From: an uncultured Acidovorax sp. | Lineage (GTDB): Bacteria; Pseudomonadota; Gammaproteobacteria; Burkholderiales; Burkholderiaceae_C | NCBI GenBank assembly: GCA_913774625.1 | Contig: CAJYHL010000033.1 | Location: 59,010 to 123,009, forward strand | DNA length: 64,000 nt | Direction of reading: 5' to 3' | Shown: positions 8,598 to 18,886 of the stretch, one piece after another | How the letters are laid out: each line of letters begins with the position of its first letter | How positions within the stretch are numbered: the stretch's first letter is position 1 | Made by a program: the position numbers and the translations under genes | The notes under the pieces: model-generated | What the model saw: the letters and a program-made list of their open reading frames with translations, nothing else | Databases searched by the model: none | Told to the model about the DNA's origin: nothing

Positions 8598-9776
8598 TCA
8601 GCCGCCGCAGCCGGGCAGCGATCGCGCGTTGCCGTCCGCGATGAACCGGCGCGAGGCCTTGGGGTCGCGGAACACCAGGGGCTTGGCCGGCACCTCGCCC
8701 GCCTCGGCGCGGCGCACGGCTTCCTGCACCACGCCGTGCTGCGGGCTCTTGGGGCAGACCGGGTCGGCGGCCTCGGGGTCGTGCGTGAGCATGTAGGCCT
8801 GGCAGCGGCAGCCGCCCAGGTCGGCCTCCTTCTGGTCGCAGCTGGCGCAGGGCTCCTTCATCCAGCCGGTGCCGCGGTAGCGGTTGAAGCCTTCGGATTC
8901 CTGCCAGGCGCTCTGCACGCTGGTCGTGCGCAGGTCGGGAAATTCCAGTCCCGGCAGCATGCGCGCCGTGTGGCAAGGCAGGGCGATGCCGTCGGGGGTG
9001 ACGGTCATGAACATGTGGCCCCAGCCGTTCACGCATTTCTTGGGCCGGCCCTCGTGGTAGTCGGGCGCGACGAAGAAGAGGCGCATGCGGCCGTCCAGCT
9101 TGCGGCGCCATGCGTCCGCCACGGTCTCGGCGCGCTGCAGCTGTTCGCGCGTGGGCAGCAGCTGGTCGCGGTTCTCCAGCGCCCAGGAGTAGTACTGGGT
9201 GTTGGCCAGCTCCAGGTATTCGGCGCCCATGGCCTCGGCCATCTCGATGATGCGGCCGATGTGGTCGATGTTGAGGCGGTGGATCACCACGTTCATCACC
9301 ATGGGCCAGCCCTGGGCCTTGATGAGCCGGGCCACGCGCTGCTTCAAGTCGAAGGTCCGGGTGTGCGAGAGGAAGTCGTTCATCTCCCGCGTGGAGTCCT
9401 GGAACGACAGCTGCACGTGGTCCAGCCCGGCGGCGCGGAGCGAGGCGGCGCGGACTTCGGTCAGGCCCACGCCCGAGGTGAGCAGGTTGGTGTAGTAGCC
9501 CAGGCGGTGCGCCTCGGCCACCAGCAGCTCCAGGTCGTCGCGCAGCAGCGGTTCGCCGCCCGAGAAGCCGCACTGCACGGCGCCCAGCGCACGAGCCTCG
9601 CGCAGCACGCGCAGCCAGTCTTCGGTGCCCAGCTCGTCGCCATGGCGGGCGTAGTCCACCGGGTTGTAGCAAAAGGCGCAGTGCAGCGGGCAGCGGTAGG
9701 TGACCTCGGCCAGCAGCCAGAGCGGCGGGCCGGGCGGGGCCGGCGGGGTGGGCTGCTGCGCCGGCATGCTCGTCAT
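8598..9776 (-). CDS. pqqE: PqqA peptide cyclase (radical SAM)
   Basis: PqqE forms the Glu-Tyr carbon-carbon bond in PqqA, the first step of pyrroloquinoline quinone synthesis. The radical SAM cluster motif [11 protein letters not shown] lies near residue 28, followed by GFSGGEPLL. The C-terminal SPASM region has the expected cysteines ([38 protein letters not shown]). The length of 392 residues is typical. The ATG at 9776 overlaps the pqqD stop by 4 nt, which argues for coupling and for this start. PqqD, encoded just upstream, is the PqqA chaperone that works with it. Confidence 0.96.
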   Translation of the reverse strand: MTSMPAQQPTPPAPPGPPLWLLAEVTYRCPLHCAFCYNPVDYARHGDELGTEDWLRVLREARALGAVQCGFSGGEPLLRDDLELLVAEAHRLGYYTNLLTSGVGLTEVRAASLRAAGLDHVQLSFQDSTREMNDFLSHTRTFDLKQRVARLIKAQGWPMVMNVVIHRLNIDHIGRIIEMAEAMGAEYLELANTQYYSWALENRDQLLPTREQLQRAETVADAWRRKLDGRMRLFFVAPDYHEGRPKKCVNGWGHMFMTVTPDGIALPCHTARMLPGLEFPDLRTTSVQSAWQESEGFNRYRGTGWMKEPCASCDQKEADLGGCRCQAYMLTHDPEAADPVCPKSPQHGVVQEAVRRAEAGEVPAKPLVFRDPKASRRFIADGNARSLPGCGG

Positions 9777-10066
9777 GCCTCCTGCACCCAGCGCTGCTGC
9801 AGGGCGATGGCGAGGAAGGCGCGCACGTCGCCTTCCAGCCCGGTCGTCTGAAAGGCGGCCTCCAGCTCGGCCACGATGGCGGCCACGTCGCGCTGGCCGT
9901 CGCAGCGCTTGAGGATCTCGCCCGCGCTCTGGTTGAGCTTGACCATGCCTTCGGGGTAGAGCAGCACATGGGCGTTCTGCGCCGGCTCCCATTGCAGGCG
10001 AAAGCCGGTGGCGATGCGCGGCACCCGCAGGGCGGCGCCGTCGGCGGCGGGGGCGCCGCCGCTCAT
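9773..10066 (-). CDS. pqqD: PqqA-binding chaperone
   Basis: This 97-residue winged-helix RRE protein binds the PqqA precursor and presents it to PqqE. The recognisable core is ARG-type [16 protein letters not shown], then [18 protein letters not shown] and a C-terminal acidic helix ([12 protein letters not shown]). It overlaps pqqC and pqqE by 4 nt on each side, so the CDE segment is a tightly coupled unit. The first 15 residues ([11 protein letters not shown]) are a short extension without clear conservation. Confidence 0.94.
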   Translation of the reverse strand: MSGGAPAADGAALRVPRIATGFRLQWEPAQNAHVLLYPEGMVKLNQSAGEILKRCDGQRDVAAIVAELEAAFQTTGLEGDVRAFLAIALQQRWVQEA

Positions 10067-10803
10067 GCCTGCACCCCGTAGCGCGCGGCCATGGCGTCGT
10101 TCATGGACCAGAGGATGTCCAGCTTGAACTGCAGGATGTCGAGCGCGCGTTCCTGCAGCTCGCGGGTGCCGAAGTGGTCCAGCGTCAGGGCCAGGCCCTG
10201 CTCCACGTCGCGCCGCGCCTGGCTCACGCGGTTGCGGAAGTACTGCAGGGCGGCGCTCTCGATCCAGGGGTAATGCTCGGGCCAGCCGGCCAGGCGCTGC
10301 TTGTGGATCTCGGGCGCGAACATCTCGGTGAGCGAGGAGCACACGGCTTCCTGCCAGGGCGCGCGGCGCGCGAAGTTCACATAGGCGTCCACCGCGAAGC
10401 GCACGGCCGGCAGCACGTGGCGCAGGTCGGTGATCTCCTCGCGCTGCAGGCCGGTGGCCATGCCCAGGGCGATCCAGGCCTCGATGCCGCCGGGCTCCGT
10501 GTCGGTGCCGTCGTGATCGACGATGCGCTGCACCCAGCCGCGCCGCACCTCGCGGTCCGGGCAGTTGGACATCACGGCCGCGTCCTTCACCGGAATCGCG
10601 ATCTGGTAATAGAACCGGTTGGCCACCCAGCCTCGTACCTGATCCGGCGTGGCCCGGCCGCTGTTGAGCATGCGGTTGAACGGGTGGTGGATGTGGTAGC
10701 TCCCGCTCTTGCCGCGCAGCCGGGCTTCGAATTCGGCGCGGCTCCAGGCGGGCTCGGTGCCGGCGGGGCGTGCGGGGGCGAGGGCAGTGTCGATCAGTGC
10801 CAT
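10063..10803 (-). CDS. pqqC: pyrroloquinoline-quinone synthase
   Basis: PqqC is the cofactor-free oxidase that closes the ring and oxidises the intermediate to PQQ. The 246 residues include family blocks [55 protein letters not shown], and [12 protein letters not shown]. The His and Arg/Lys residues in these blocks form the active site in characterised PqqC. It follows pqqB by 28 bp and overlaps pqqD by 4 nt. Confidence 0.96.
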   Translation of the reverse strand: MALIDTALAPARPAGTEPAWSRAEFEARLRGKSGSYHIHHPFNRMLNSGRATPDQVRGWVANRFYYQIAIPVKDAAVMSNCPDREVRRGWVQRIVDHDGTDTEPGGIEAWIALGMATGLQREEITDLRHVLPAVRFAVDAYVNFARRAPWQEAVCSSLTEMFAPEIHKQRLAGWPEHYPWIESAALQYFRNRVSQARRDVEQGLALTLDHFGTRELQERALDILQFKLDILWSMNDAMAARYGVQA

Positions 10804-10831
10804 GGGAGTGTCCTGTGGGGGAGGGCGCGGC

Positions 10832-11752
10832 TCAGAGCGCGATCTCCATGCCGTCGTAGGCCACCTCGATGCCGTGGCGCGACAGCTCGGCCCGCTGCGG
10901 CGAGTCTTCGTCGAGGATGGGGTTGGTGTTGTTGATGTGGATGAGCACCTTGCGCGTGCCGGCGGGCAGGCTGGCCAGCCACTCCACCATGCCGCCCGGG
11001 CCCGACTGCGGCAGATGGCCGATGCTGCGCCCGGTCTTCCGGCTGAAGCCCAGGGCGATCATCTCGTCGTCGGTCCAGAAGGTGCCGTCCACCAGCACAC
11101 AGTCGGCGCTGCGCATGGCGGCGTCCACCGCTGGGCTGTGCGCGCCCAGGCCCGGCGCGTAGAAGAGGCTGCGCCCGCTGCGCTCGCAGGTCATGGTCAG
11201 GCCGATGTTGTCGCCCGGCACGGGGGCTTCGCGGTGCGGCGAATAGGGCGCGGCCTTGCTGGCGAGCGGCAGGGCCGAAAAGCGCACGCCGGCCACGCCA
11301 TCGACATGGAAGCCGCTGCCGTCGATGGGCAGCACGCGCCGGTCCACGCCGCAGAAATGCTCCAGCACCTTGAGGATGGGGTTGCCCCGGGTCAGGTCTT
11401 CGTGGACCGGATCGGCGCACCACAGCGGCAGCGGGCGGCCGCGTTCGCGCAGCATGTAGAGGCCCGTGGAGTGATCGACCTGGCCGTCCATCAGCAGCAC
11501 GCCTGCGATGCCGGTGTCGCGCAGGCTGCGGTTCGGCTGCAGAGCCGGCGTGGCGCGGATCTGCTCCAGGATGTCGGGCGAGGCGTTGATCAGTGCCCAG
11601 TCCTGGCCGCCGTCGCCGGTGACGCAGAGGGAGGACTGGGTGCGGGCCTGCGCGCGCAGCGTGCCGGCGCGCAGGCCGGCGCAGTTGGCGCAGTTGCAGT
11701 TCCACTGCGGAAAGCCGCCGCCGGCGGCGGAGCCGAGGACACGGATGAGCAT
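10832..11752 (-). CDS. pqqB: PQQ biosynthesis protein B (metallo-beta-lactamase fold)
   Basis: The 306-residue protein starts [21 protein letters not shown] with the paired cysteines (C19, C21, C24) usual in PqqB. The motif [14 protein letters not shown] replaces the classic HxHxDH, and FYAPGLG and [10 protein letters not shown] are present. PqqB hydroxylates the diamino-acid intermediate in a metal-dependent way according to published work on the family. It lies downstream of pqqA, separated by 78 bp that hold a strong hairpin. Confidence 0.95.
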   Translation of the reverse strand: MLIRVLGSAAGGGFPQWNCNCANCAGLRAGTLRAQARTQSSLCVTGDGGQDWALINASPDILEQIRATPALQPNRSLRDTGIAGVLLMDGQVDHSTGLYMLRERGRPLPLWCADPVHEDLTRGNPILKVLEHFCGVDRRVLPIDGSGFHVDGVAGVRFSALPLASKAAPYSPHREAPVPGDNIGLTMTCERSGRSLFYAPGLGAHSPAVDAAMRSADCVLVDGTFWTDDEMIALGFSRKTGRSIGHLPQSGPGGMVEWLASLPAGTRKVLIHINNTNPILDEDSPQRAELSRHGIEVAYDGMEIAL

Positions 11753-11787
11753 GGACCTGGAGGGTGGAAGAGGCCGGAGCCTGAAAC

Positions 11788-11817
11788 GGCAGGGCCCGCC
11801 GTGGAGCGGGCCCTGCC
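11788..11817 (-). promoter_or_regulatory. hairpin between pqqA and pqqB
   Basis: A perfect 12-bp stem (GGCAGGGCCCGC / GCGGGCCCTGCC) with a 6-nt loop follows the pqqA stop by 13 nt. No long U-run follows it in the transcribed (minus) direction. It could be a partial terminator or an RNA end-stabiliser that keeps pqqA mRNA more abundant than the downstream genes, as is known for pqq operons generally; the function here is inferred. Confidence 0.7.
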
Positions 11818-11830
11818 ATGGAAGGCCGCC

Positions 11831-11905
11831 TCAGCGGGCGGCCACGTACATCGTGATTTCGAAACCGAAGCGGAAGTCGCAGGCTTGCGGGGTGGTCCAG
11901 GTCAT
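11831..11905 (-). CDS. pqqA: PQQ precursor peptide
   Basis: A 24-residue ORF, MTWTTPQACDFRFGFEITMY plus VAAR, carries the invariant Glu16-x3-Tyr20 pair that becomes PQQ. GAGACTTCC lies just upstream of the ATG and can act as ribosome site. It is the first gene of the pqqABCDE operon. The Cys9 is less usual but lies outside the crosslinked segment. Confidence 0.95.
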   Translation of the reverse strand: MTWTTPQACDFRFGFEITMYVAAR

Positions 11906-12083
11906 GGAAGTCTCCTTGAAGAAGGGTGTCGAAGGGCGGGCATGTGTCCCGGAAGCCGCAGGTGCGGGCTTCATGGGCAGCGTAGCCGGGGGGCGGTGGC
12001 GGGCGGCGTGGTCCGGGTCTGGAAATCCACCTCATGATTTTCATGAATCGCATGCCGGACGCCGCCTGATAGCATCGGCCGCC

Positions 12084-13097
12084 ATGTCTTCACCGGGCGC
12101 GCCACTGGCTTCCTCTTCCCTGGCAGCGGCCCCGGGCCCGGCCGGTTTCCTGCCCGTGGGCGACGGCCATGTGCTGCACTGGCAGCAGGCGGGCGATGCC
12201 GGCGGCCTGCCCGCCCTGGTGCTGCATGGCGGCCCTGGCTCGGGCCATTCGCCCGCGCTCTGGCGTTGCTTCGACCTGGGCCGCTATCGCGTGACCGGCT
12301 TCGACCAGCGCGGCTGCGGCCGCAGCACGCCGCGCGGCGGCATCCGGCACAACACCACCGCCCACCTGATCGCCGACATCGAGGCCCTGCGCCGCCACCT
12401 GGGCGTGGACCGCTGGCTGGTGGTGGGCGGCTCCTGGGGCGCCACGCTGGCGCTGGCCTATGCCTGTCGCCATCCGGGCGCGCTCAGCGGCCTGCTGCTG
12501 CGCGGCCTGTTCGTGCCGTCGCCTGCCGAGCTGCATGCGTTCTTCCAAGGCGCCCGGGCATCGCACCCCGAGGCCTGGGAGCGCTTCGCCGCGCCGGCAC
12601 CGCCCGGTCGGCGCGTGCAGCTGCTGTCCTGGCTCACCGAGCTGTTCGCGGGGGAAGACGTGGCGCTGCAGCTGCGCGCCACGCTCGCCTGGCGGGCCTG
12701 GGAACATGCCCTGGCCGGCCTGGCGCCGCCGCCCGAACCCAAGGGCGATGCCCTGCAGCAGGCGCTGGACCGCTACCGCGTGATGGCGCACTACCTGGCC
12801 CACGGCTGCTGGATCGATGCGCGGCAGGGCGCCGCCGGCTGGGGCGATGCCGCGGGCCTCGCCGGCCTGCCGATCCAGTTCCTGCACGGCAGCCGGGACG
12901 AGGTCTGCCGCCCCGCCGCGGCCCGCGCCGTGCAGCAGGGCCTGCCGGGCAGCCGCTGGTGCGAGGTGCCGGGCGCCGGCCACGACCCGTTCCATCCCGC
13001 CATGGCTGCGCGCATGGGGCAGGCGCTGGCCGGGTTCGCCGCGCACGGGCGCTTTCCCGAAGGCCTGGGGCGCGATGAACCCGGAGCCTCCGCATGA
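12084..13097 (+). CDS. alpha/beta hydrolase, proline iminopeptidase-like (S33)
   Basis: The 337-residue protein has the oxyanion motif LHGGPGSGHS near residue 50, the segment GFDQRGCGRSTPR, and the nucleophile elbow VGGSWGATLALAY (Ser near 117), all as in proline iminopeptidases. Late Asp (GSRDEV) and His (GAGHDPF) complete the triad. It would release N-terminal proline from short peptides or act on a related substrate. The gene overlaps the histidine kinase gene downstream by 4 nt, so the hydrolase and two-component system form one operon, divergent from pqqA. Its role with these neighbours is not known. Confidence 0.87.
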   Translation: MSSPGAPLASSSLAAAPGPAGFLPVGDGHVLHWQQAGDAGGLPALVLHGGPGSGHSPALWRCFDLGRYRVTGFDQRGCGRSTPRGGIRHNTTAHLIADIEALRRHLGVDRWLVVGGSWGATLALAYACRHPGALSGLLLRGLFVPSPAELHAFFQGARASHPEAWERFAAPAPPGRRVQLLSWLTELFAGEDVALQLRATLAWRAWEHALAGLAPPPEPKGDALQQALDRYRVMAHYLAHGCWIDARQGAAGWGDAAGLAGLPIQFLHGSRDEVCRPAAARAVQQGLPGSRWCEVPGAGHDPFHPAMAARMGQALAGFAAHGRFPEGLGRDEPGASA

Positions 13098-14482
13098 GCC
13101 TGCGCCTGAAGATCAACCTGATCGTGGCCGGCGTGATCGCCCTGCTGGTGGCAGCCATGATCGGCTTGCAGATCGCCAGCCTGCGCAGTTCGGTGCGCGA
13201 AGAGGTGCAGGCGGCCAACCGCGTCGCCACGCAGCTGCTGCAGCGCATCGACGGCGTGTACGCGCCCGAGGGGCCTGAAGGCCTGCTGCGCTTCCTGCAG
13301 CGCCTGGGCCGGGTGCGGGCCAACGACATCACGCTGGTCGATGGCGAGGGCCGCGTGCTCTACCGCTCGCCGCCCTTCACCTACAAGCAGGGGCGCGAGG
13401 CGCCGGCGTGGTTCTCGGCCCTGGTCGTGCCGCAGATCTCGCGCCAGGTGATCGCGCTGCCCCGCGGCTATCTGGCCATCGAGGCCGAGCCCTCGCGCGC
13501 CGTGCTCGACGGCTGGGACGACCTGCTCACCCTGGCCGGCGGCGGCGCCGCCATGCTGCTGCTGGTCAATGCCCTGGTGTTCTGGGCCATGGGGCGGGCG
13601 CTGCAGCCGTTCTCGCAGATCGTCGCCGGGCTGAACCGCCTGGAGGCCGGCGACTTCGGCGTGCAGCTGCCGCCGCTGCGCGGCCAGGAAGCCGCCGCCA
13701 TCGGCGGCGCCTTCAACCGCATGACGGCCGTGCTCAAGGACCGCCTGGCCATGCACCGCCGCGCCTACGAGGCCGAGCGGCGCCTCTCCGATTCGCGCGA
13801 ACTGGCGGGCTTGATCGAAGGGCACATCGAGGCCGAGCGGCGCGAGATCGCGCGCGCCCTGCACGACGAGCTGGGCCAGTCGGTCACCGCCATCCGCAGC
13901 CTGGCCATGTCGGTGGCGCGCCGCTGCGAGCAGACCGACGCGCAGGCGGCCCAGGCCGCGCGCGTCATCACCGAGGAGGCCGGCCGCCTCTACGACCACA
14001 TGCACGGCATGATCCCGCGGCTGGCGCCGATGGCGCTGGACTCGCTGGGCCTGGGCGACGCCCTGGACGACCTGGTGGAGCGGGTGCGCGCCAGCCAGCC
14101 GGCCGTGGCCATCGATTTCGAGCCCGCGCCGCTGCCCGAAGGCCTGCCCGCCGTGCCGGCCCTGGCCGCCTACCGCATCGCGCAGGAGGGGCTGACCAAC
14201 GCCCTGCGCCACAGCCGGGCGCGCCGGGTGCGGCTGGTGGTGGAGGTGGCGGCGGCGCAGGACGGCCTGCAGATCCAGGTGCTGGACGACGGCGTGGGCC
14301 CGCCGCGGGACTGGCGCCGGCCGGGGCATTTCGGCCTGCGCTGGCTCAGCGAGCGGGCCGAGGCGCTGGGCGGCGAATTGCAGCTGCGGGCCCGCGCAGG
14401 CGGCGGGGCCGAACTGCTGGCGCGGCTGCCGCTGGGCGCGGCGGTGCCGCCAGAAATGATGAAGCAGGAGGGAGCGGCATGA
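13094..14482 (+). CDS. sensor histidine kinase, NarX/LytS-like (HisKA_3)
   Basis: The 462-residue protein has membrane helices at about 8-26 and 145-165 around a periplasmic sensor of about 115 residues, a HAMP region at 166-218, and a HisKA_3 dimerisation helix with the phospho-acceptor His257 in ALHDELGQSVTAI. The ATPase N-box (YRIAQEGLTNALRHS) and G-box (DDGVGPP, HFGLRWLSERAEAL) are intact. It overlaps the preceding hydrolase and the following response regulator by 4 nt. Adjacent to the pqq operon, it may regulate PQQ-linked metabolism, but this is only a positional guess. Confidence 0.92.
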   Translation: MSLRLKINLIVAGVIALLVAAMIGLQIASLRSSVREEVQAANRVATQLLQRIDGVYAPEGPEGLLRFLQRLGRVRANDITLVDGEGRVLYRSPPFTYKQGREAPAWFSALVVPQISRQVIALPRGYLAIEAEPSRAVLDGWDDLLTLAGGGAAMLLLVNALVFWAMGRALQPFSQIVAGLNRLEAGDFGVQLPPLRGQEAAAIGGAFNRMTAVLKDRLAMHRRAYEAERRLSDSRELAGLIEGHIEAERREIARALHDELGQSVTAIRSLAMSVARRCEQTDAQAAQAARVITEEAGRLYDHMHGMIPRLAPMALDSLGLGDALDDLVERVRASQPAVAIDFEPAPLPEGLPAVPALAAYRIAQEGLTNALRHSRARRVRLVVEVAAAQDGLQIQVLDDGVGPPRDWRRPGHFGLRWLSERAEALGGELQLRARAGGGAELLARLPLGAAVPPEMMKQEGAA

Positions 14483-15108
14483 TCCGCGTGATGCTGGTGG
14501 ACGACCACGCCGTGGTGCGCATGGGTTTCCGCATGTTGCTGGGCACGGCCGACATCGAGGTGGTGGCCGAGGCCGGCAGCGGCGAGCAGGCCTGCCGCGA
14601 CTATCCGCAGCAGCGGCCCGACGTGGTGGTGATGGACATCTCCATGCCCGGCATGGGCGGGCTGGAAGCGCTGCGCCGCCTGCTGGCGCACGACGGCGCG
14701 GCGCGCGTGCTGATGCTGTCGGCGCACGAGGCCACGGCCTATCCGCAGCGGCTCTTCAAGGCCGGCGCGCTGGGCTACCTGTGCAAGCGCAGCGCGGCCG
14801 AGGCCCTGATCGACGCGGTGCGCACCGTGGCGGCCGGGCGCCGCTACGTCGATGCGCAACTGGCCCAGCGCCTGGCCCTGGCCCAGATCGAAGGCGAGGC
14901 CAGCCCTTCGGACGTGCTGACCGAGCGCGAGTTCGAGGTCTTCCTGCAGCTGGCCCGGGGCCAGAGCGTGGCGCAGATCGCAGAGACCCTGAATCTCGCC
15001 GGCAGCACCGTGGGCACCCACCTCTACAACGTCAAGCAGAAGCTGGGCGCCGCCAACCAGGCCGAACTGACGCTGGTCGGCCTGCGCTGGGGGCTGATAC
15101 AGCCCTGA
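14479..15108 (+). CDS. response regulator, NarL/LuxR type
   Basis: A 209-residue protein with an N-terminal receiver (acid pair near D8-D9, phospho-acceptor Asp53 in VVVMDISMPGMGG, Lys103-equivalent in GYLCKRSA) and a C-terminal LuxR-type helix-turn-helix (LTEREFEVFLQLARGQSVAQ) at about 145-205. It is the cognate partner of the kinase immediately upstream, with which it shares a 4-nt overlap. The targets are unknown; the divergent pqqA promoter is a candidate. Confidence 0.93.
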   Translation: MIRVMLVDDHAVVRMGFRMLLGTADIEVVAEAGSGEQACRDYPQQRPDVVVMDISMPGMGGLEALRRLLAHDGAARVLMLSAHEATAYPQRLFKAGALGYLCKRSAAEALIDAVRTVAAGRRYVDAQLAQRLALAQIEGEASPSDVLTEREFEVFLQLARGQSVAQIAETLNLAGSTVGTHLYNVKQKLGAANQAELTLVGLRWGLIQP

Positions 15109-15138
15109 AGCTGCCGCCCAGAAAATCGCCTCTTTCCA

Positions 15139-15144
15139 TATAAT
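15139..15144 (+). promoter_or_regulatory. -10 box ahead of the SAH riboswitch
   Basis: A perfect TATAAT lies about 10 bp before the riboswitch core, where transcription of the ahcY leader would be expected to begin. No good TTGACA is seen 16-18 bp upstream, so it is assigned on the -10 alone. Confidence 0.5.
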
Positions 15145-15149
15145 CGGCG

Positions 15150-15222
15150 CCTCCGAGGAGCGTTGCAGCGCCGCCAGGCGCGAGGCTCGGACCCTTCCCT
15201 TCGCAACGACGCTCGCCCACGC
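15150..15222 (+). promoter_or_regulatory. S-adenosylhomocysteine (SAH) riboswitch
   Basis: The leader contains the conserved SAH riboswitch core: CCGAGGAGCGTTGCAGC (15153-15169), GAGGCTCGG (15182-15190) and GCAACGACGCTCGCCCAC (15203-15220). The outer helix P1 pairs GAGCGT (15158-15163) with ACGCTC (15209-15214) and GTTGC with GCAAC. This class binds S-adenosylhomocysteine and turns on recycling genes. It stands 80 bp before ahcY, with tlyA and metF downstream. The expression platform probably lies in 15221-15290, which I could not fold reliably. Confidence 0.92.
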
Positions 15223-15303
15223 TGTACGGTGCGGTGAGTGCGCTTTTCCTCCATTCCCCCCGGACGCGTGGTTTTTGCTTCTTCTTTCTTGACGGAGAAA
15301 ACC

Positions 15304-16731
<1,428 letters not shown>

Positions 16732-16787
16732 TCCCCGGATCGGAATGCGGCACGGCGCAGCGCCCGCTCCCTGGGGGCGGCGTGTTG

Positions 16788-16812
16788 TGCTATTGAATTA
16801 ATAGCTTCAGGC
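16788..16812 (+). repeat. short intergenic repeat, copy 2
   Basis: TGCTATTGAATTAATAGCT then TCAGGC matches the copy at 1312-1345 over most positions, with a perfect GCTATT / AATAGC inverted repeat. It runs directly into the ahcY terminator hairpin. Confidence 0.45.
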
Positions 16813-16840
16813 GCTTGGATCATGGGCGCCTGAAGCGTTT
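16804..16840 (+). terminator. terminator after ahcY
   Basis: A perfect 11-bp stem GCTTCAGGCGC / GCGCCTGAAGC (16804-16814 and 16826-16836) with an 11-nt loop is followed by GTTT. It lies 73 bp after the ahcY stop and 26 bp before tlyA, so tlyA-metF would be read by leakage or from another promoter. Confidence 0.65.
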
Positions 16841-16865
16841 CTGAGTCTTGAAAAAGGAGAGGTGC

Positions 16866-17867
16866 ATGCGCGCAGACGTGTACCTGGTGGACAAGGGCCA
16901 TGCCACGACCCGCTCGCAGGCGCAGCGCCTGATCGCGGCCGGCGTGCAATGGCGGCTGGCGGCCAGCCTGCCCTGGAACACCGTCGCCAAGAACGGCGAC
17001 GACATCCCCGAGATCGCCGAAGTGCAGCTGCTCGACCAGTCCGAGGCGCGCTACATCTCGCGCGGCGGCCTGAAGCTCGAAGGCGCGCTGGAGGCCACCG
17101 GCCTGGCCGTCGCCGGCTGGCGCTGCCTGGACGTGGGCCAGAGCACCGGCGGCTTCACCGACTGCCTGCTGCAGCGCGGCGCGGCCCAGGTGGTGGGCGT
17201 GGACGTGGGCCACGGCCAGCTGCACGAGCGGCTGCGCGATGACCTGCGCGTGGTGGCGGTGGAGGGCGTCAATGCCCGCTCGCTGACGGCCGAATCGCTG
17301 CAGGAAGCCTGCGAGGACGCGCTCTCCGAACGCGTCGAGCAGGACCTGGAAGACAACGAGACCCAGCCCGAGGCACCCTACAGCTGGATGCGTAACGGCG
17401 GCCTCGTCGATGACGAATACGACGACAGCGACGACGCCAAGGAGCACGAGGTGGAAGCCTTCAAGGCCGAGCGCCAGGCCAAGGCCCGTGCCCGCGCCGA
17501 AGGCGCGCTGCCCACCGTGCGCCGCCGCCGTGCAGGGCGCGAGCAGGTGGACGTCACGCCGGTGTTCGACCTGGTGACGGGCGATGTCTCCTTCATCTCG
17601 CTCACGCTGATCCTGCCCGCCGTGGCGCCGCTGCTCAAGGCCGGCGGCGAGCTGCTGATGCTGGTCAAGCCGCAGTTCGAGCTGCAGCCCGGCCAGGTGG
17701 GCAAGGGCGGCATCGTGCGCGACGCGGCCCTCTACCCGCTGGTGGAGCAGCGCATCCGCGGCTGCTGCGCCGAACTGGGCCTGCACGTGGTCGCCTGGCT
17801 GGACAGCGCCATCGAAGGCGGCGACGGCAACCGCGAATTCTTCATCCACGCACGGAGCGCCGCATGA
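16866..17867 (+). CDS. tlyA: TlyA family rRNA (cytidine-2'-O)-methyltransferase with a long acidic insertion
   Basis: Residues 1-65 form an S4 RNA-binding domain (MRADVYLVDKGHATTRSQAQ), the link YISRGGLKLEGAL follows, and a FtsJ-like Rossmann domain begins with CLDVGQSTGGFTDCLL near residue 87. VTGDVSFISL and LVKPQFE complete it. TlyA proteins methylate ribose in rRNA, and some act as haemolysins. At 333 residues it is about 80-90 longer than usual: residues 141-232 are an acidic then basic low-complexity insertion inside the methyltransferase fold. AGGAGA sits 6 nt before the ATG. The stop overlaps metF by 4 nt, tying an AdoMet-using enzyme to methyl supply. Confidence 0.87.
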   Translation: MRADVYLVDKGHATTRSQAQRLIAAGVQWRLAASLPWNTVAKNGDDIPEIAEVQLLDQSEARYISRGGLKLEGALEATGLAVAGWRCLDVGQSTGGFTDCLLQRGAAQVVGVDVGHGQLHERLRDDLRVVAVEGVNARSLTAESLQEACEDALSERVEQDLEDNETQPEAPYSWMRNGGLVDDEYDDSDDAKEHEVEAFKAERQAKARARAEGALPTVRRRRAGREQVDVTPVFDLVTGDVSFISLTLILPAVAPLLKAGGELLMLVKPQFELQPGQVGKGGIVRDAALYPLVEQRIRGCCAELGLHVVAWLDSAIEGGDGNREFFIHARSAA

Positions 17868-18727
17868 GCGACACGAATCTCTCCCACACCACGGCCGCAG
17901 GCCGCTTTCCGGTCAGCTTCGAATTCTTCCCGCCGAAGACGCCCGAGGGCGCCGAGAAGCTGCGCGCCGTGCGCCGGCAGCTCTATGTGCGCCAGCCCGA
18001 ATTCTGTTCGGTGACCTACGGCGCGGGCGGCTCCACGCAGGAAGGCACCTTCGGCACGGTGCGCGAGATCCTGGCCGAAGGCTTCAGCGCGGCCTCGCAT
18101 TTCTCGTGCATCGGCGCCACGCGCGAGACGGTGCGCACGCAGCTCGCCCAGCTGAAAGCCATGGGCGTCAAGCGCCTGGTGGCGCTGCGCGGCGATCTGC
18201 CCAGCGGCTACGGCGCGGGCGGCGAATTCCACTACGCCAGCGACCTGGTGGCCTTCATCCGGGCCGAGACCGGGCGCGACTTCCACATCGAGGTGGCGGC
18301 CTACCCCGAAACCCATCCGCAGGCCCGCTCGCCCGAGGCCGACCTGCAGGCCTACGCCGCCAAGGTGCGCGCAGGCGCCGATTCGGCCATCACGCAGTAC
18401 TTCTTCAACGCCGATGCCTATGCGCGCTTCCTGGACGACACGCGCCGCCTGGGCCTGGACGTGCCGGTGGTGCCGGGCATCATGCCCATCATGGGTTCCA
18501 CCCAGCTGATGCGCTTTTCCGACGCCTGCGGCGCCGAGATCCCGCGCTGGATCCGGCTGCGCCTGCAGGCCTTCGGCGACGACGTGGCCAGCATCCGCGC
18601 CTTCGGCCTCGACGTGGTGGCCGAGCTGTGCGCACAGCTGCGCACGCGCGGCGCACCCGCGCTGCACTTCTACACCATGAACCAGAGCGGCCCCACGCTG
18701 GAGCTGTGCCGGCGCCTGGGGCTGTGA
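17864..18727 (+). CDS. metF: 5,10-methylenetetrahydrofolate reductase
   Basis: This flavoenzyme makes 5-methyltetrahydrofolate, the methyl donor for methionine synthases. The 287 residues show the family pattern: VSFEFFPPKTPEG near residue 17, CSVTYGAGGSTQ near 47, LRGDLP near 109, TQYFFNADAYARF near 170 and HFYTMNQ near the end. It overlaps tlyA by 4 nt. Together with ahcY upstream and the metE/metR pair at 60.5-63.9 kb it covers much of the methionine cycle. Confidence 0.96.
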   Translation: MSDTNLSHTTAAGRFPVSFEFFPPKTPEGAEKLRAVRRQLYVRQPEFCSVTYGAGGSTQEGTFGTVREILAEGFSAASHFSCIGATRETVRTQLAQLKAMGVKRLVALRGDLPSGYGAGGEFHYASDLVAFIRAETGRDFHIEVAAYPETHPQARSPEADLQAYAAKVRAGADSAITQYFFNADAYARFLDDTRRLGLDVPVVPGIMPIMGSTQLMRFSDACGAEIPRWIRLRLQAFGDDVASIRAFGLDVVAELCAQLRTRGAPALHFYTMNQSGPTLELCRRLGL

Positions 18728-18886
18728 GTCGCGCGGGGCGCCCGGTTCAGCATTGTTTGCAGCGCCCGCGCGGCGGCTGCATGCACTGCCGCAGGCATTC
18801 GCTAACATCGCGCCGATGAAGAATTCCCTTGCCTCCTCGAGAACCGGCGCTGCCCGCCGCTGTGCCCGGGTGTCGGCGCGCCCGGC

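Noticed and set aside
5784..9851. A 1355-codon plus-strand ORF
   Set aside because: It is antisense to the GT-C gene, prfC and pqqE, which match known families over their whole length; its His/Gly/Ala/Gln-rich product is a typical shadow in high-GC DNA.
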